Source: Clostridioides difficile
Lineage (GTDB): Bacteria > Bacillota > Clostridia > Peptostreptococcales > Peptostreptococcaceae
Reading direction: 5' to 3'
NCBI RefSeq assembly: GCF_900243075.1
Contig: NZ_OEZH01000112.1
Span: 30,002 to 94,001 of the forward strand
DNA: 64,000 nucleotides
Part shown: piece by piece, positions 8,512-18,001 of the stretch
How the letters are laid out: the number at the start of each line of letters is the position of its first letter
Position numbering within the stretch: position 1 is the first letter of the stretch
The notes under the pieces: model-generated
The model's input: only the letters and a program-made list of their open reading frames with translations
Told to the model about the DNA's origin: nothing
Databases searched by the model: none
Position numbers and translations under genes: made by a program

Positions 8512-9312
8512 CTATAACAGACCTATAGCATGTAAAACAATTCCACCTACTATAATCATTATAGTTAGTTTTGTTACACTTACCCTTCTCTTTAACATGT
8601 AATATATTACAAATGCAAAACTTAAAGGTAGCATATTCGGTATTATTTTATCTAATATATCTTGTAAAACTACTTCTGCACCATTTAAGTTGAATTTTAG
8701 AGGAGTAGTTATACTTAACATCGTTGCAACCATTCCTCCTACAACAAATAAACCAACAGTTGTAGCCATAGACATTATTTTCTCCATAAGACCTTCTCTT
8801 TGTATTCTTTCAAGAGAATTTACTCCGACTTGATACCCATATTTAAGTCCAAATATTCTAAGAGCAAATGCTGGTATATTGTATAGTAGTAAGAATAATA
8901 GTGGACCAAATATATTACCTTCTTTTGCAAGTGATATTCCCACTCCAGCAGCTATAATTCTAAATGTTCCCCAAAATAGTGAATCACCAATTCCCGCAAG
9001 AGGTCCCATAAGAGCTGTTTTAACAGCACTTATTGAACTCTCATCAAATTCTGGATTATTAGCATTTTCTTCTTCCATAGCTGCTGTTATACCTAATATT
9101 GTAGGAACTGCTACTGTTGTTGTATTAAAAAGCTCCAAATGTCTTTCTATTGCTTTTGCTTGATTTTCTTTATTATTATATAACTTCTTTATTGCAGGCA
9201 ACATTGAATAACAGTAACCTAAGTTTTGCATTCTTTCATAATTAAATGCACCTTGAAGAGCAAATGAGCGCCAAAACATACTTCTTAATTCTTTTTTTGT
9301 TAGTTTATTCAA
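8512..9312 (-). CDS. PTS system mannose/fructose/sorbose family IID component
   Basis: A 266-aa membrane component that, with IIC, forms the sugar channel. The conserved FWRSFALQGAFNYERMQNLGY start and GPLAGIGDSLFWGT motif are present. The start is a TTG at 9312, nine bases after AAGGAG; the upstream TTG at 9318 is too close to that site. It overlaps the end of the IIC gene, a sign of translational coupling. Order in the operon is IIB, IIA, IIC, IID, deglycase. Confidence 0.88.
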   Translation of the reverse strand: MNKLTKKELRSMFWRSFALQGAFNYERMQNLGYCYSMLPAIKKLYNNKENQAKAIERHLELFNTTTVAVPTILGITAAMEEENANNPEFDESSISAVKTALMGPLAGIGDSLFWGTFRIIAAGVGISLAKEGNIFGPLLFLLLYNIPAFALRIFGLKYGYQVGVNSLERIQREGLMEKIMSMATTVGLFVVGGMVATMLSITTPLKFNLNGAEVVLQDILDKIIPNMLPLSFAFVIYYMLKRRVSVTKLTIMIIVGGIVLHAIGLL

Positions 9313-10096
9313 AGTCAATCTCTCCTTCCGTTAAAGTGCTGATTGCTAATTGAGGATTTTGATTATTTTCTTTGTTATTGATATAAAAGTTCAATACAAC
9401 TGCTACACATACTCCAAATAGAGCTATAGCAGTGATATCTAAACCACCATAAGATGCTAACAGGAATCCTATAAAGAAAAATACAGACATTTTTTTTGAA
9501 AGTAACATATCCATAAGTAATGCAAATCCTACTGCTGGTAACAATGCCCCTGCAACACCCAATCCATCTAATATAACTTTAGGTATTGCATTTATTAATG
9601 TTGTAACTTTATCAGCACCAACCATAATTGCTAAAAATGTTGGAACTGATGTACTTAAAAAGAATAATACTACTGGTAACCACATCATTATGGTAACCTT
9701 CTTAAAATCAGCCTGTTTAGCATAGAAAACTGCCTTTTGAGAAAAATATGAGTTTACTATTCTAACTAAGACTCCAAGAGATTGTGCTAAGACTGCTACT
9801 GGCACTGCTACAGCTAAAGCAACTTCTGCGCCATTTCCTGATAATATAGCAAAAGCTGTACCTAATACACCACCTGTTACTACATCTGGAGGAGTAGCTG
9901 CACCTATTCCTGCAATTCCCATCCAAATTAATTCAAGTTGTGCACCAATCATAATTCCTGACTTTATATCTCCTAGAACTAATCCTACTAACATACCTGT
10001 AACTATTGGTCTATCAAACATAGATTGACCAAATATACGTCCATCTAATATACCAAATCCAGCTATAATAGCTAACATAATAGCTTGTACTAACAT
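9305..10096 (-). CDS. PTS system mannose/fructose/sorbose family IIC component
   Basis: A 263-aa membrane protein with several hydrophobic helices. The family motifs GMLVGLVLGDIKSGIMIGA and GAATPPDVVTGGVLG are clear. It makes up the substrate pathway together with IID. It starts 40 bases after the IIA gene and overlaps the IID gene. Substrate choice cannot be read from the sequence; the deglycase in the operon suggests a fructosamine-type sugar. Confidence 0.9.
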   Translation of the reverse strand: MLVQAIMLAIIAGFGILDGRIFGQSMFDRPIVTGMLVGLVLGDIKSGIMIGAQLELIWMGIAGIGAATPPDVVTGGVLGTAFAILSGNGAEVALAVAVPVAVLAQSLGVLVRIVNSYFSQKAVFYAKQADFKKVTIMMWLPVVLFFLSTSVPTFLAIMVGADKVTTLINAIPKVILDGLGVAGALLPAVGFALLMDMLLSKKMSVFFFIGFLLASYGGLDITAIALFGVCVAVVLNFYINNKENNQNPQLAISTLTEGEIDFE

Positions 10097-10135
10097 AGTG
10101 AACCTCCACCTTAACTTAGTTTAAATTTACATTAA

Positions 10136-10558
10136 TTACATCACATTCTTAATTTTATTTTGATTTTCTAATAATTCATTTACATAAACAATTCCATTTT
10201 TTGCTTCCTCTAAACTTAATTTAGCTAGTAGTTTTGTATCTTCCTCAGCTAATAAAAGAGTAGATAAAAGCATTGGTAAATTTACCCCTGTCAATAGCTC
10301 AAATTTAACCTCTTGTAAAAGTAAATTTGTACATATATTTGCTACACTTCCACCAAATACATCTGTTAATACAACAAATTCTTCACTATCTTTGTTATTT
10401 AATAATATGCTTCTAATCTCTTTCTCAGCATCATCTGCCGATTTATCCTTTGTCATACAAAAGTACTCAACATTATTTAATGAACCAATTATTAATTTAC
10501 TTGTATCAACAAGCTCTCTAGACAATTCTCCATGTGTTGCAATTAAAAATTTTTTCAT
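10136..10558 (-). CDS. PTS system mannose-family IIA component
   Basis: A 140-aa cytosolic phosphocarrier. His9 in ATHGELS is the residue expected to accept phosphate from HPr. The typical LTDVFGGSVANI motif is present around residue 64. It lies between the IIB and IIC genes and starts 16 bases after the IIB stop. Separate IIA and IIB genes, not a fused IIAB, are used here. Confidence 0.9.
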   Translation of the reverse strand: MKKFLIATHGELSRELVDTSKLIIGSLNNVEYFCMTKDKSADDAEKEIRSILLNNKDSEEFVVLTDVFGGSVANICTNLLLQEVKFELLTGVNLPMLLSTLLLAEEDTKLLAKLSLEEAKNGIVYVNELLENQNKIKNVM

Positions 10559-10573
10559 TTTCTTTCTCCTAAA

Positions 10574-11053
10574 TTATTTTATTAAGTCTGATAGTTGCTT
10601 CTTTTTGTCTCTAGGCAACATTCTGAATTCTATATCAATACCTAAATCACTTATTTCTTTAAAGTTATTTATATCATTATCATCAACAGCCACTAAATCT
10701 GTAAGTTTCTTCTTTCCTTCTTCATATCTTAATCCCCCTACATTTATTTCTTTTAATACTCCTCCTGAGTTTTTAGCTACAGCTAAAGCGTCTTTAGTAT
10801 TTTTAACTAATACTAATACATTGCTTTTCTTTGAAGAAGCAAACTTTTCTACTATTTCTCCAGATTCCTCTACCCCCCTTATATATAAAGTTACATTACT
10901 AGGTTTAGCTAAATTTAATGACAAGACTTTCATTTGGTCATTTTTTACTTCATCATTTGCAACTAGTATTACATTTATACCTAGTGATGTTGCCCATCCA
11001 TACGCTACCTGACCATGTATTAATCTGTCATCAATTCTCATTAAAGATACCAT
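10574..11053 (-). CDS. PTS system mannose-family IIB component
   Basis: A 159-aa cytosolic protein that passes phosphate from IIA to the incoming sugar. The active-site His is in RIDDRLIHGQVAYGW near the start. The start is set at MVSLMRIDD, with GGAGG and GAGGAAG upstream; the frame open from 11071 would begin on top of the ribosome binding site. It is the first gene of the operon and lies just downstream of a sigma-54 promoter. Confidence 0.9.
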   Translation of the reverse strand: MVSLMRIDDRLIHGQVAYGWATSLGINVILVANDEVKNDQMKVLSLNLAKPSNVTLYIRGVEESGEIVEKFASSKKSNVLVLVKNTKDALAVAKNSGGVLKEINVGGLRYEEGKKKLTDLVAVDDNDINNFKEISDLGIDIEFRMLPRDKKKQLSDLIK

Positions 11054-11105
11054 CTTCCTCAAATCCTCCATAATATATAAAAATTTTTATTCTCTCATTT
11101 ATAAA

Positions 11106-11121
11106 AGCAAAAAGTATGCCA
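11106..11121 (-). promoter_or_regulatory. sigma-54 promoter of the PTS operon
   Basis: On the minus strand TTGGCATACTTTTTGCT shows GG, ten bases, then GC, the exact -24/-12 spacing required for sigma-54. The start of transcription should fall near 11095. The activator gene directly upstream encodes a GAYTGA-type sigma-54 activator, which supports the assignment. Confidence 0.82.
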
Positions 11122-11140
11122 AATAGCGGCATACTTTTTT
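11107..11140 (-). terminator. terminator of the LevR-type gene, overlapping the sigma-54 promoter
   Basis: AAAAAGTATGCC and GGCATACTTTTT form a 12-bp stem with a seven-base loop and a T-run. The 3' arm is the same DNA as the -24 element of the sigma-54 promoter. Confidence 0.75.
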
Positions 11141-11173
11141 AAATTTCATTCATTTATTTTATAATCTTGTATT

Positions 11174-13924
11174 TTACTGTGGTAGACCATAGATAATATT
11201 ATAGATGTACCCTATTTCTGAAATTGGTATTTGCACACTATAACTCTTTTCTAGCACACTAAATGCATTTTTTATTAATTTAACTTCACTATGATGGTTT
11301 CTAATTAGCAAATTCATATCAGTATATTCTTCAATTTCAGCTTTTCTAACTAATCTTTCAATCATGCAACTTAAGTGAACATATAAAGCAATCTTTTTAT
11401 CATTTGGAAGCTTTTTCTTTTGAATACTTTCTATAACATTGATTCCCTCTTCTATTCTCTCTATTATCTTTTTCGAATCTAAAATAGTCAGACTATCTAT
11501 TACTCTAATCAATGAAAAGTTCTTTACAATAGAATCATTTATGTTCTTTATTTTTTCATTTTCTACTACTTTACTAAATATCCTAAAGACATCATCTTCT
11601 CCTTTTCCTGATATTATATCCTCTAACAGTATAAAATCCACTCCATTTACATTTGGATTGGCAGTTCCTACTATAGCTAGTACATCATACATTTCAAAAA
11701 TTGGGTCTTTATCTCCCATAGAAACAAGACTATCATAATCATAAGGTATTATTTTAACATCAACTATTCCAATTAAACTTTCTGAAAGTAGATGTTGGAT
11801 TTTTATAGCAGTACCTATCCCTGTAAAACAAGATGATACTATAGCATATTCTTTATTTTTTTGAGGATAATACAATTGTATATTGGGTTTAATTTCTTCA
11901 TCCATAATTTCTGCAATCTCTTCAATGTTTTTACCTTGCATTAATAAATTTCCTACTTCTAGTGCAGAAATAGTGGATATTTGGTCTATAAATAACATTG
12001 GGCTATTTATCTTATTCTTTAAATCTCCGTATATAAGATTAAGAGAGCCCATATCAAATAACACAATTAAACCATTTTTTATCCTATACCCGTCTAGGTA
12101 TCTAGACATTTGTTTTGATACATCAGCAATGGTAGAATTTATAGGCATATCAATAGCTGTAAATACATTTTTACCTAAGATACGATTACATACATTCGCC
12201 ATACTACTGGCAGTAGCATATCCATGTGCTACAATAATCGCATTAACTTGATTAAATTTCATTCTTATAATTGTTGACTTGACAAATATAATCATTATAA
12301 TTATATCTACATTATTAAGATACATATCCAATCTATTAGTTATTAATGTTGATACTTTATTTACTATAGAGTATTCTTTATAATTTTCTTTTCTTAAATA
12401 TATTAGTAATTTACTTTCTAAAGCTTTATACTCATCAGATAATTGATAAGACTCCTCCTTCAAATAAAGATAAGACGAAAATGCTAACACATTATTCCCA
12501 TCGTATTTTATATTGTTATTAACTTCCAAGTTTCTAAATATGTCCTGCATTATTGATATTATAAGTTCCATAAGTACGTTATTATTTTCATCATTATTTG
12601 AAAAAACTAAATTGTCCATTAATCTAATTATTAAATTAGAACTCTTTTTGCTAAATAGCTCTTTTGTTATTTCATTTTTTTCTAGTCTATCAAAGTAATC
12701 TAAACATTTTATGATACTTTGATATATTATATTTCTTTTATTTCCTCCATTTGATATCTCAAGACTAAATTGTTTAGGAGAAAATACAATGCTTTTGCTA
12801 CTTTGGAATTGAAATATATCTATATTTTCTATATAAATATTTCTAGGAAGGTCTTGGAGAGTAACAAAAATATTTCCATTTCTTCTTTGATTTTTTGCAT
12901 ATGCTCGTCCACATGCATATTTTATTACATTTTTACATTCACCTATATTCCCCTTGAATTTTATCTTTAAAATCGTATTTAATGTAATTTGAGTTATCTC
13001 TATAGGCAAACCAAGCACCTTACTCTCCTCATATATAAAATGTTCTACAATTTTCCTTTTTTCAATAGTTCCTCTTTCTTCTATATTAGGAACATAAATA
13101 TTTATAGGTATTCTTCTTAAAAAAGTTTGCAAAAACTCAGATAAGCTTTCTGTTGTAGCAAATACTAATCTTACTCTAGCTCTTCTAATTACTCCATTCT
13201 CTCCAATTCTAGAAAATGTACCTGTATCCATAAATGTAAATAACTTTTCTTGACCTTCACTATTTAATCTATGTACCTCATCTAAAAATAAAACACCACC
13301 ATCAGATTGCTCTATTAGTCCTGCTCTAGATTCATTTGCTCCAGTATAAGCTCCTTTCACATATCCAAACAATATACTGGATAATAACTCCAAATTATTA
13401 TAATACTGTGCACAGTTTAGCACATTATATGGAGCATTTTTTTCTAATACATTACTACTTACACTATATTTATATATTATCTTAGCTAAAAAAGTCTTTC
13501 CTACTCCACTTTCACCTGTCAGCATTATCGTAAGCCCACCATTTGGATAGAGTACAGCAGTTTTTATTTGTTCTATTACCTCTTTTAAGCTATTATCATG
13601 CCCTATAATACTATTAAACACAATCTCTTGCTTTAATAATTTGCACTCATTATTAAGTTCATCTACATTTTCATAAATACTTTTTTTTGTGGGACCTATT
13701 ACATCATTTATCTTACTTTTAGGTAAAAAAATAACAGGTCTACTGTTTATCTTTATAAGATTATCAGACTTTACTAAGTCATTTAATAATCTACTTGATT
13801 GAGTTCTACTTAAATTAAACTTTTTTACTATATCTTCTGTTACTACTCCACTCTGTTTTTTAAGTTCATCAAAATTGTTAAATAATACACACTCATTTAC
13901 AAAGTTTAAAATTTCATCCCTCAT
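11174..13924 (-). CDS. LevR-type sigma-54-dependent activator with PRD and EII domains
   Basis: A 916-aa transcription activator. The domain order is an N-terminal winged-helix DNA-binding region (about 1-75), an AAA+ domain with Walker A GESGVGKT and the sigma-54 contact loop GAYTGA, a PRD, an EIIA-Man-like domain (HGYATASSMANV), an EIIB-like domain and a second PRD at the C-terminus. Such proteins are switched on and off by phosphate from the PTS. The ATG is six bases after GGAGG; the in-frame TTG at 13930 is rejected. It lies upstream of and in line with the PTS operon, whose sigma-54 promoter it very likely controls. Confidence 0.88.
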   Translation of the reverse strand: MRDEILNFVNECVLFNNFDELKKQSGVVTEDIVKKFNLSRTQSSRLLNDLVKSDNLIKINSRPVIFLPKSKINDVIGPTKKSIYENVDELNNECKLLKQEIVFNSIIGHDNSLKEVIEQIKTAVLYPNGGLTIMLTGESGVGKTFLAKIIYKYSVSSNVLEKNAPYNVLNCAQYYNNLELLSSILFGYVKGAYTGANESRAGLIEQSDGGVLFLDEVHRLNSEGQEKLFTFMDTGTFSRIGENGVIRRARVRLVFATTESLSEFLQTFLRRIPINIYVPNIEERGTIEKRKIVEHFIYEESKVLGLPIEITQITLNTILKIKFKGNIGECKNVIKYACGRAYAKNQRRNGNIFVTLQDLPRNIYIENIDIFQFQSSKSIVFSPKQFSLEISNGGNKRNIIYQSIIKCLDYFDRLEKNEITKELFSKKSSNLIIRLMDNLVFSNNDENNNVLMELIISIMQDIFRNLEVNNNIKYDGNNVLAFSSYLYLKEESYQLSDEYKALESKLLIYLRKENYKEYSIVNKVSTLITNRLDMYLNNVDIIIMIIFVKSTIIRMKFNQVNAIIVAHGYATASSMANVCNRILGKNVFTAIDMPINSTIADVSKQMSRYLDGYRIKNGLIVLFDMGSLNLIYGDLKNKINSPMLFIDQISTISALEVGNLLMQGKNIEEIAEIMDEEIKPNIQLYYPQKNKEYAIVSSCFTGIGTAIKIQHLLSESLIGIVDVKIIPYDYDSLVSMGDKDPIFEMYDVLAIVGTANPNVNGVDFILLEDIISGKGEDDVFRIFSKVVENEKIKNINDSIVKNFSLIRVIDSLTILDSKKIIERIEEGINVIESIQKKKLPNDKKIALYVHLSCMIERLVRKAEIEEYTDMNLLIRNHHSEVKLIKNAFSVLEKSYSVQIPISEIGYIYNIIYGLPQ

Positions 13925-14518
13925 GTTCAACCTCCAATATAAATATTAATAATACTATAATAGTAGTATATCATTTGTATATTTATGAAAAAGCAAATTA
14001 TATTCCTATCTTAACTCTCTTTTATTAAGTTCTAAAATCAAACTTTTTATAAGTATAAAATCTAGATTTTTAGCATAATCTCAAAGTACTTATCCTACTA
14101 TATATTTGATATGGAACCTATATAAGAATATATTTATTATATTTATCATAACCAAAAGTAAAATACTATAGATATTTTTAAAACTTATAGCGAAGAAAAT
14201 ATTTGTAAATTTTATTATCTCATGAATATTATTTCAAATTTAAAAAGGCTATAGATGAATTTATTTTTGCATAAATCTACCTATAGCCTCACAATGATAC
14301 TTATAAACTTTATTTTTCACAATAGTACATTTCAAATATAGTTAAAAATATATCTATTTAATTATTAACATTTAAGTAATAAATCTAACTCAATCATTAA
14401 ATTCCTTCTATAACAAATTACTCTTCATTTTCTTTTACCTCATATATTCCTTTGTGAATATAAGTAAATACTAAAAAAGTAATTCAAGAAACCATATAAT
14501 AAACCTCATTTATATCTG
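13925..14518. other. intergenic stretch of about 590 bases
   Basis: This AT-rich stretch has no convincing reading frame. It holds the upstream region of the activator gene on its left and, at 14241-14289, a strong terminator-like hairpin for the proC transcript. Nothing else was recognised between 14290 and 14518. Confidence 0.6.
14241..14289 (-). terminator. terminator downstream of proC
   Basis: AGGCTATAG and CTATAGCCT form the outer stem and ATAAAT-type arms the inner stem. Five T residues follow on the minus strand. It is about 230 bases after the proC stop codon. Confidence 0.65.
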
Positions 14519-15322
14519 TTATTTACTCATATTTTTAGATTTATCTATACAAGCAACAATAGATTTTATAACTGCTGCTCTAAAGCCTTCCTCTTCTAAT
14601 ACCTTAACTGCTTCTATAGTAGTTCCTGCTGGAGAACAAACCATATCTTTTAATTCACCTGGATGTTTTCCAGTTTCAAGAACCATCTTAGCTGACCCCA
14701 TTACTGCTTGAGATGCAAATTTATAAGCTTGCTGTCTTGGCATACCAGCTAGTACTGCTGCATCTGCCATAGCTTCTATAAACATAAATACATATGCAGG
14801 AGAAGAACCACTAATACCTGTAACTGTATCCATTAAATATTCTGATACTACTTCCGCCTCACCAAAAGATTCAAACAGAGCTTTAATCATATTTAACTCT
14901 TCATCAGTTACATTACTATTTTTACAAAGAGCTGACATTCCTTCACCAACAAGGGCTGGAGTATTAGGCATTACTCTTACTATTTTTTTATCTGAACCTA
15001 TAAAACTTTCAAGGCTTTCTATAGTTTTACCTGCTGCTATTGATACTATTATTTTATTTGTATCTATCAATCCTTTAAGTGGTGTTAAAGCCTTTTCACA
15101 TATATTAGGTTTAAGTGCTACTATTACCACATCAGAGTTTGTAACAGCTATTTTTGAATCAGTTGTAGTATTTACTCCAAATTCTTCTTTTACTTTATCT
15201 AAAGCAACTTGACTTAAGTCTGATACAGTTATATCTTCTGCCTTTACTAATCCTGATTGTACTATACCACCTATCATTGCACTTCCCATATTTCCTGAAC
15301 CAATAAATCCTAAAGTTTTCAT
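14519..15322 (-). CDS. proC: pyrroline-5-carboxylate reductase
   Basis: A 267-aa NAD(P)H-dependent enzyme that reduces 1-pyrroline-5-carboxylate to L-proline. The N-terminal Rossmann motif GFIGSGNMGSAM and the family signature near the C-terminus, LKDMVCSPAGTTIEAVKVLE, are complete. It lies directly downstream of hypD, on the same strand, with a 305-base gap. In hydroxyproline use, HypD makes pyrroline-5-carboxylate and this enzyme turns it into proline, which C. difficile reduces in Stickland fermentation. Confidence 0.95.
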   Translation of the reverse strand: MKTLGFIGSGNMGSAMIGGIVQSGLVKAEDITVSDLSQVALDKVKEEFGVNTTTDSKIAVTNSDVVIVALKPNICEKALTPLKGLIDTNKIIVSIAAGKTIESLESFIGSDKKIVRVMPNTPALVGEGMSALCKNSNVTDEELNMIKALFESFGEAEVVSEYLMDTVTGISGSSPAYVFMFIEAMADAAVLAGMPRQQAYKFASQAVMGSAKMVLETGKHPGELKDMVCSPAGTTIEAVKVLEEEGFRAAVIKSIVACIDKSKNMSK

Positions 15323-15499
15323 ATCAAATCTCCTTTTTTCTATTAGTTTTATTTTAAAGTAGCTAAATTAACTTTATTTTAACTGCTTAAAATTGTCTTA
15401 TTCTCATAAAATATAACCTTATTATAATTATAATAAATTATTTCTTTATATGTATGACTTACTAAATATAAATTTAACGATTTTTTCATTAAACTTAAC

Positions 15500-15529
15500 G
15501 AGCTAACTTCCTATTTAGAAAGTTAGCTC
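15500..15529 (-). terminator. terminator downstream of hypD
   Basis: A ten-base stem, GAGCTAACTT with AAGTTAGCTC, lies about 100 bases after hypD. The T-run is poor, so it could also be a processing or stability hairpin. The rest of 15323-15627 holds no recognisable gene and probably the proC promoter. Confidence 0.5.
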
Positions 15530-15627
15530 ATAATTAATCTAAAATTTTTGAAATGGCATCTAACCATCTAGACTCTATTATATCAGTTACGTTTTTACAT
15601 AGTAAGAAGTTTTGTTTACAAACAATT

Positions 15628-17997
15628 CTAGAATGTTTGCTCAGTTCTTCCTATTATCTCATCTTGTAATGTTCTACTTAGATTATTGAAATGGTCACTA
15701 TATCCTGCAACTCTAACTATTAAGTCTTTGTAATCTTGAGGATTCTTTTGAGCTTCTAATAATACATTTTTGTCAAAGACATTGAATTGTATATGATGCC
15801 CATCCATATTAAAGTATGCTCTTACTAGATTAGCCATGTTATCTAATCCTTTTTCCCCTTGAACTACTGATGGTGCAAACCTTTGATTTAATAATGTTCC
15901 TCCAGTTTTTATGTGGTCCATCTTAGCACAAGATTTTATAACTGCTGTAGGTCCATTAGTGTCTCCACCTTTTTCAGGTGAAATTCCCTCTGAAACTGGT
16001 TTTGCACAAAGTCTACCGTTTGGACTTGCTCCCATAATTTCTCCAAAGTATATGTGACAAGTCGTTGGTAACATATCTACTCTGTATTCTCCACCACAAA
16101 CAGTTGGTCTGCCAGTTACCTCATTGTAATATGCATTGAATGTCTCTTGCATTATTTCATCAGCATAGTCATCATCATTTCCATATTTAGGAGTCTTATT
16201 TGAAACTAAATTAAGTATGGCTTCATATCCTTCAAAATTAGCATCAAGTGCTTTAAGCAATGTATCCATATCGAATTTTTTCTTATCAAATACATTATAT
16301 TTTATTGCTGTTAGACTATCTGTTATAGTTCCTATACCAACACCTTGTATATATCTAGTGTTGTATCTTGCCCCTCCTCTTTGATAGTCCTTACCTTTTT
16401 CTATACAATCATCAACTATTGTAGACATAAGTGGACAAGGCATGTGTTTTGCACATATATTTTCTATTACAGCATTTCCTTCTATCTTTATGTCAATCAT
16501 ATAATGTAATTGTTTCTTAAATGCTTCAAATAATTCTTCATAAGATTTAAAACTTCTAGGGTCTCCAGTTTTAATGCCTATTTGCTTTTTGCTAATTGGG
16601 TCATATCCATTATTTAATGTTAATTCAAGTATTTTTGGAATATTCATATATCCAGTTAAAACATATGCTTCTTTACCAAAACATCCAGTCTCAACACATC
16701 CACTAGTTCCACCAAGTCTTGCATCTTCTATAGTTTTTCCAGCTTCCATAAGCTCTTGAACTATTGCTTCAGTATTATAAAATGCTGGTTGACCCCATCC
16801 TTTTCTTGATATTTCACAAGCTCTCTTTAAGAATTTTTGTGGAGTCTTTTTACTTATTTGAACATTTGAACTAGGTTGTATCAATTTCATTTCATCCATA
16901 ACATCAAGTATTATATAACTAACCTCATTAACACCATCTTGACCATCTGGATTTATTCCACCAGTATTTATATTTGCAAAGTCTGTATATGTGCTACTTT
17001 CTTTTAATGTTATACCAACTTTTGGTGGTGCTGGCTGATTGTTAAATTTAACCCATAAACATTCAAGTAATTCTTGCGCTCTATCTCTATCTAGTATTCC
17101 ATCCTCTACATCTCTTTCATAGAAAGGATTTAGATGCTGGTCAAGTCTTCCTGGAGTAAAAGCATCCCATATATTAAGTTCAGTAGTAACCCCTATATGA
17201 ACAAACCAGTACATTTGTATAGCCTGATGATAAGTTTCTGGTTTGTGAGCTGGTACAACATCACAAGTTTCAGCAATTAGTAATAAATCTTTTTTCTTAG
17301 CTTCATCTGTTTCTTCTTCTGCCATTTGTCTTGCTTTCTCAGCATATCTTTTACCTAATATAACCATTGCATCACAAGCTATTGCCATAGCTTCTAAATC
17401 AGCTTTTTTATTATATGCGTCTAAATCATTTAGAAAGTCTAATTCTTTTAGCCTTGCTTCTATGTCTTTCTTTAAATCTAAAAATCCTTTTTTATATATT
17501 GTGTCTCCACAAACTGTGTGTCCTGGAGCTCTTTGTTCCATAAACTCAGTAAACATACCTGCTTCATATGCCGCTAACCATTCAGGTGTCATAGAATTTA
17601 TTATCTTATCTCTTGTTTGTCTCTTTTTCCAAAAAGGAATTATTTCTTCTTTATGTATTTTTCTAGCTTCTTCGGATACGCTAAAATTTATTATATCTCT
17701 ATTGTGCATTACTTCTAAATCTTCCATTGTATGACAACAAATCTCTGGATATGTTGGTGCTCCATTAGGAGAATCTCCTTTTTCACCTACTATTAATTCT
17801 CCATCATTTATGCTAAGAGTTCTATTCTCAATATAATGCTTAAATGATAAAGCACGAAGTACAGGAATCTCTACACTTCCTTCATATTTTTTATAAGCCT
17901 CTGTCATAAGTACTGCTCTTTCAATAGATATGTGTGGTTCTGCATTAACACTTTCTTCTCTTAATTTTTTAGTTCTCTCAAAAGTTCCTCTTGACAT
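15628..17997 (-). CDS. hypD: trans-4-hydroxy-L-proline dehydratase (glycyl radical enzyme)
   Basis: A glycyl radical enzyme that removes water from trans-4-hydroxy-L-proline to give pyrroline-5-carboxylate. The start at MSRGTF, after a GGGGGG ribosome binding site, gives 789 aa, the length of the known C. difficile HypD; the longer frame from 18039 is rejected. The catalytic thiyl Cys and base Glu are in SGCVETGC, and the glycyl radical residue is Gly765 in RVAGYSD, 25 residues from the end. The sequence agrees with HypD, not pyruvate formate-lyase. It follows hypE by four bases and precedes proC. Confidence 0.95.
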   Translation of the reverse strand: MSRGTFERTKKLREESVNAEPHISIERAVLMTEAYKKYEGSVEIPVLRALSFKHYIENRTLSINDGELIVGEKGDSPNGAPTYPEICCHTMEDLEVMHNRDIINFSVSEEARKIHKEEIIPFWKKRQTRDKIINSMTPEWLAAYEAGMFTEFMEQRAPGHTVCGDTIYKKGFLDLKKDIEARLKELDFLNDLDAYNKKADLEAMAIACDAMVILGKRYAEKARQMAEEETDEAKKKDLLLIAETCDVVPAHKPETYHQAIQMYWFVHIGVTTELNIWDAFTPGRLDQHLNPFYERDVEDGILDRDRAQELLECLWVKFNNQPAPPKVGITLKESSTYTDFANINTGGINPDGQDGVNEVSYIILDVMDEMKLIQPSSNVQISKKTPQKFLKRACEISRKGWGQPAFYNTEAIVQELMEAGKTIEDARLGGTSGCVETGCFGKEAYVLTGYMNIPKILELTLNNGYDPISKKQIGIKTGDPRSFKSYEELFEAFKKQLHYMIDIKIEGNAVIENICAKHMPCPLMSTIVDDCIEKGKDYQRGGARYNTRYIQGVGIGTITDSLTAIKYNVFDKKKFDMDTLLKALDANFEGYEAILNLVSNKTPKYGNDDDYADEIMQETFNAYYNEVTGRPTVCGGEYRVDMLPTTCHIYFGEIMGASPNGRLCAKPVSEGISPEKGGDTNGPTAVIKSCAKMDHIKTGGTLLNQRFAPSVVQGEKGLDNMANLVRAYFNMDGHHIQFNVFDKNVLLEAQKNPQDYKDLIVRVAGYSDHFNNLSRTLQDEIIGRTEQTF

Positions 17998-18001
17998 TTT
18001 A

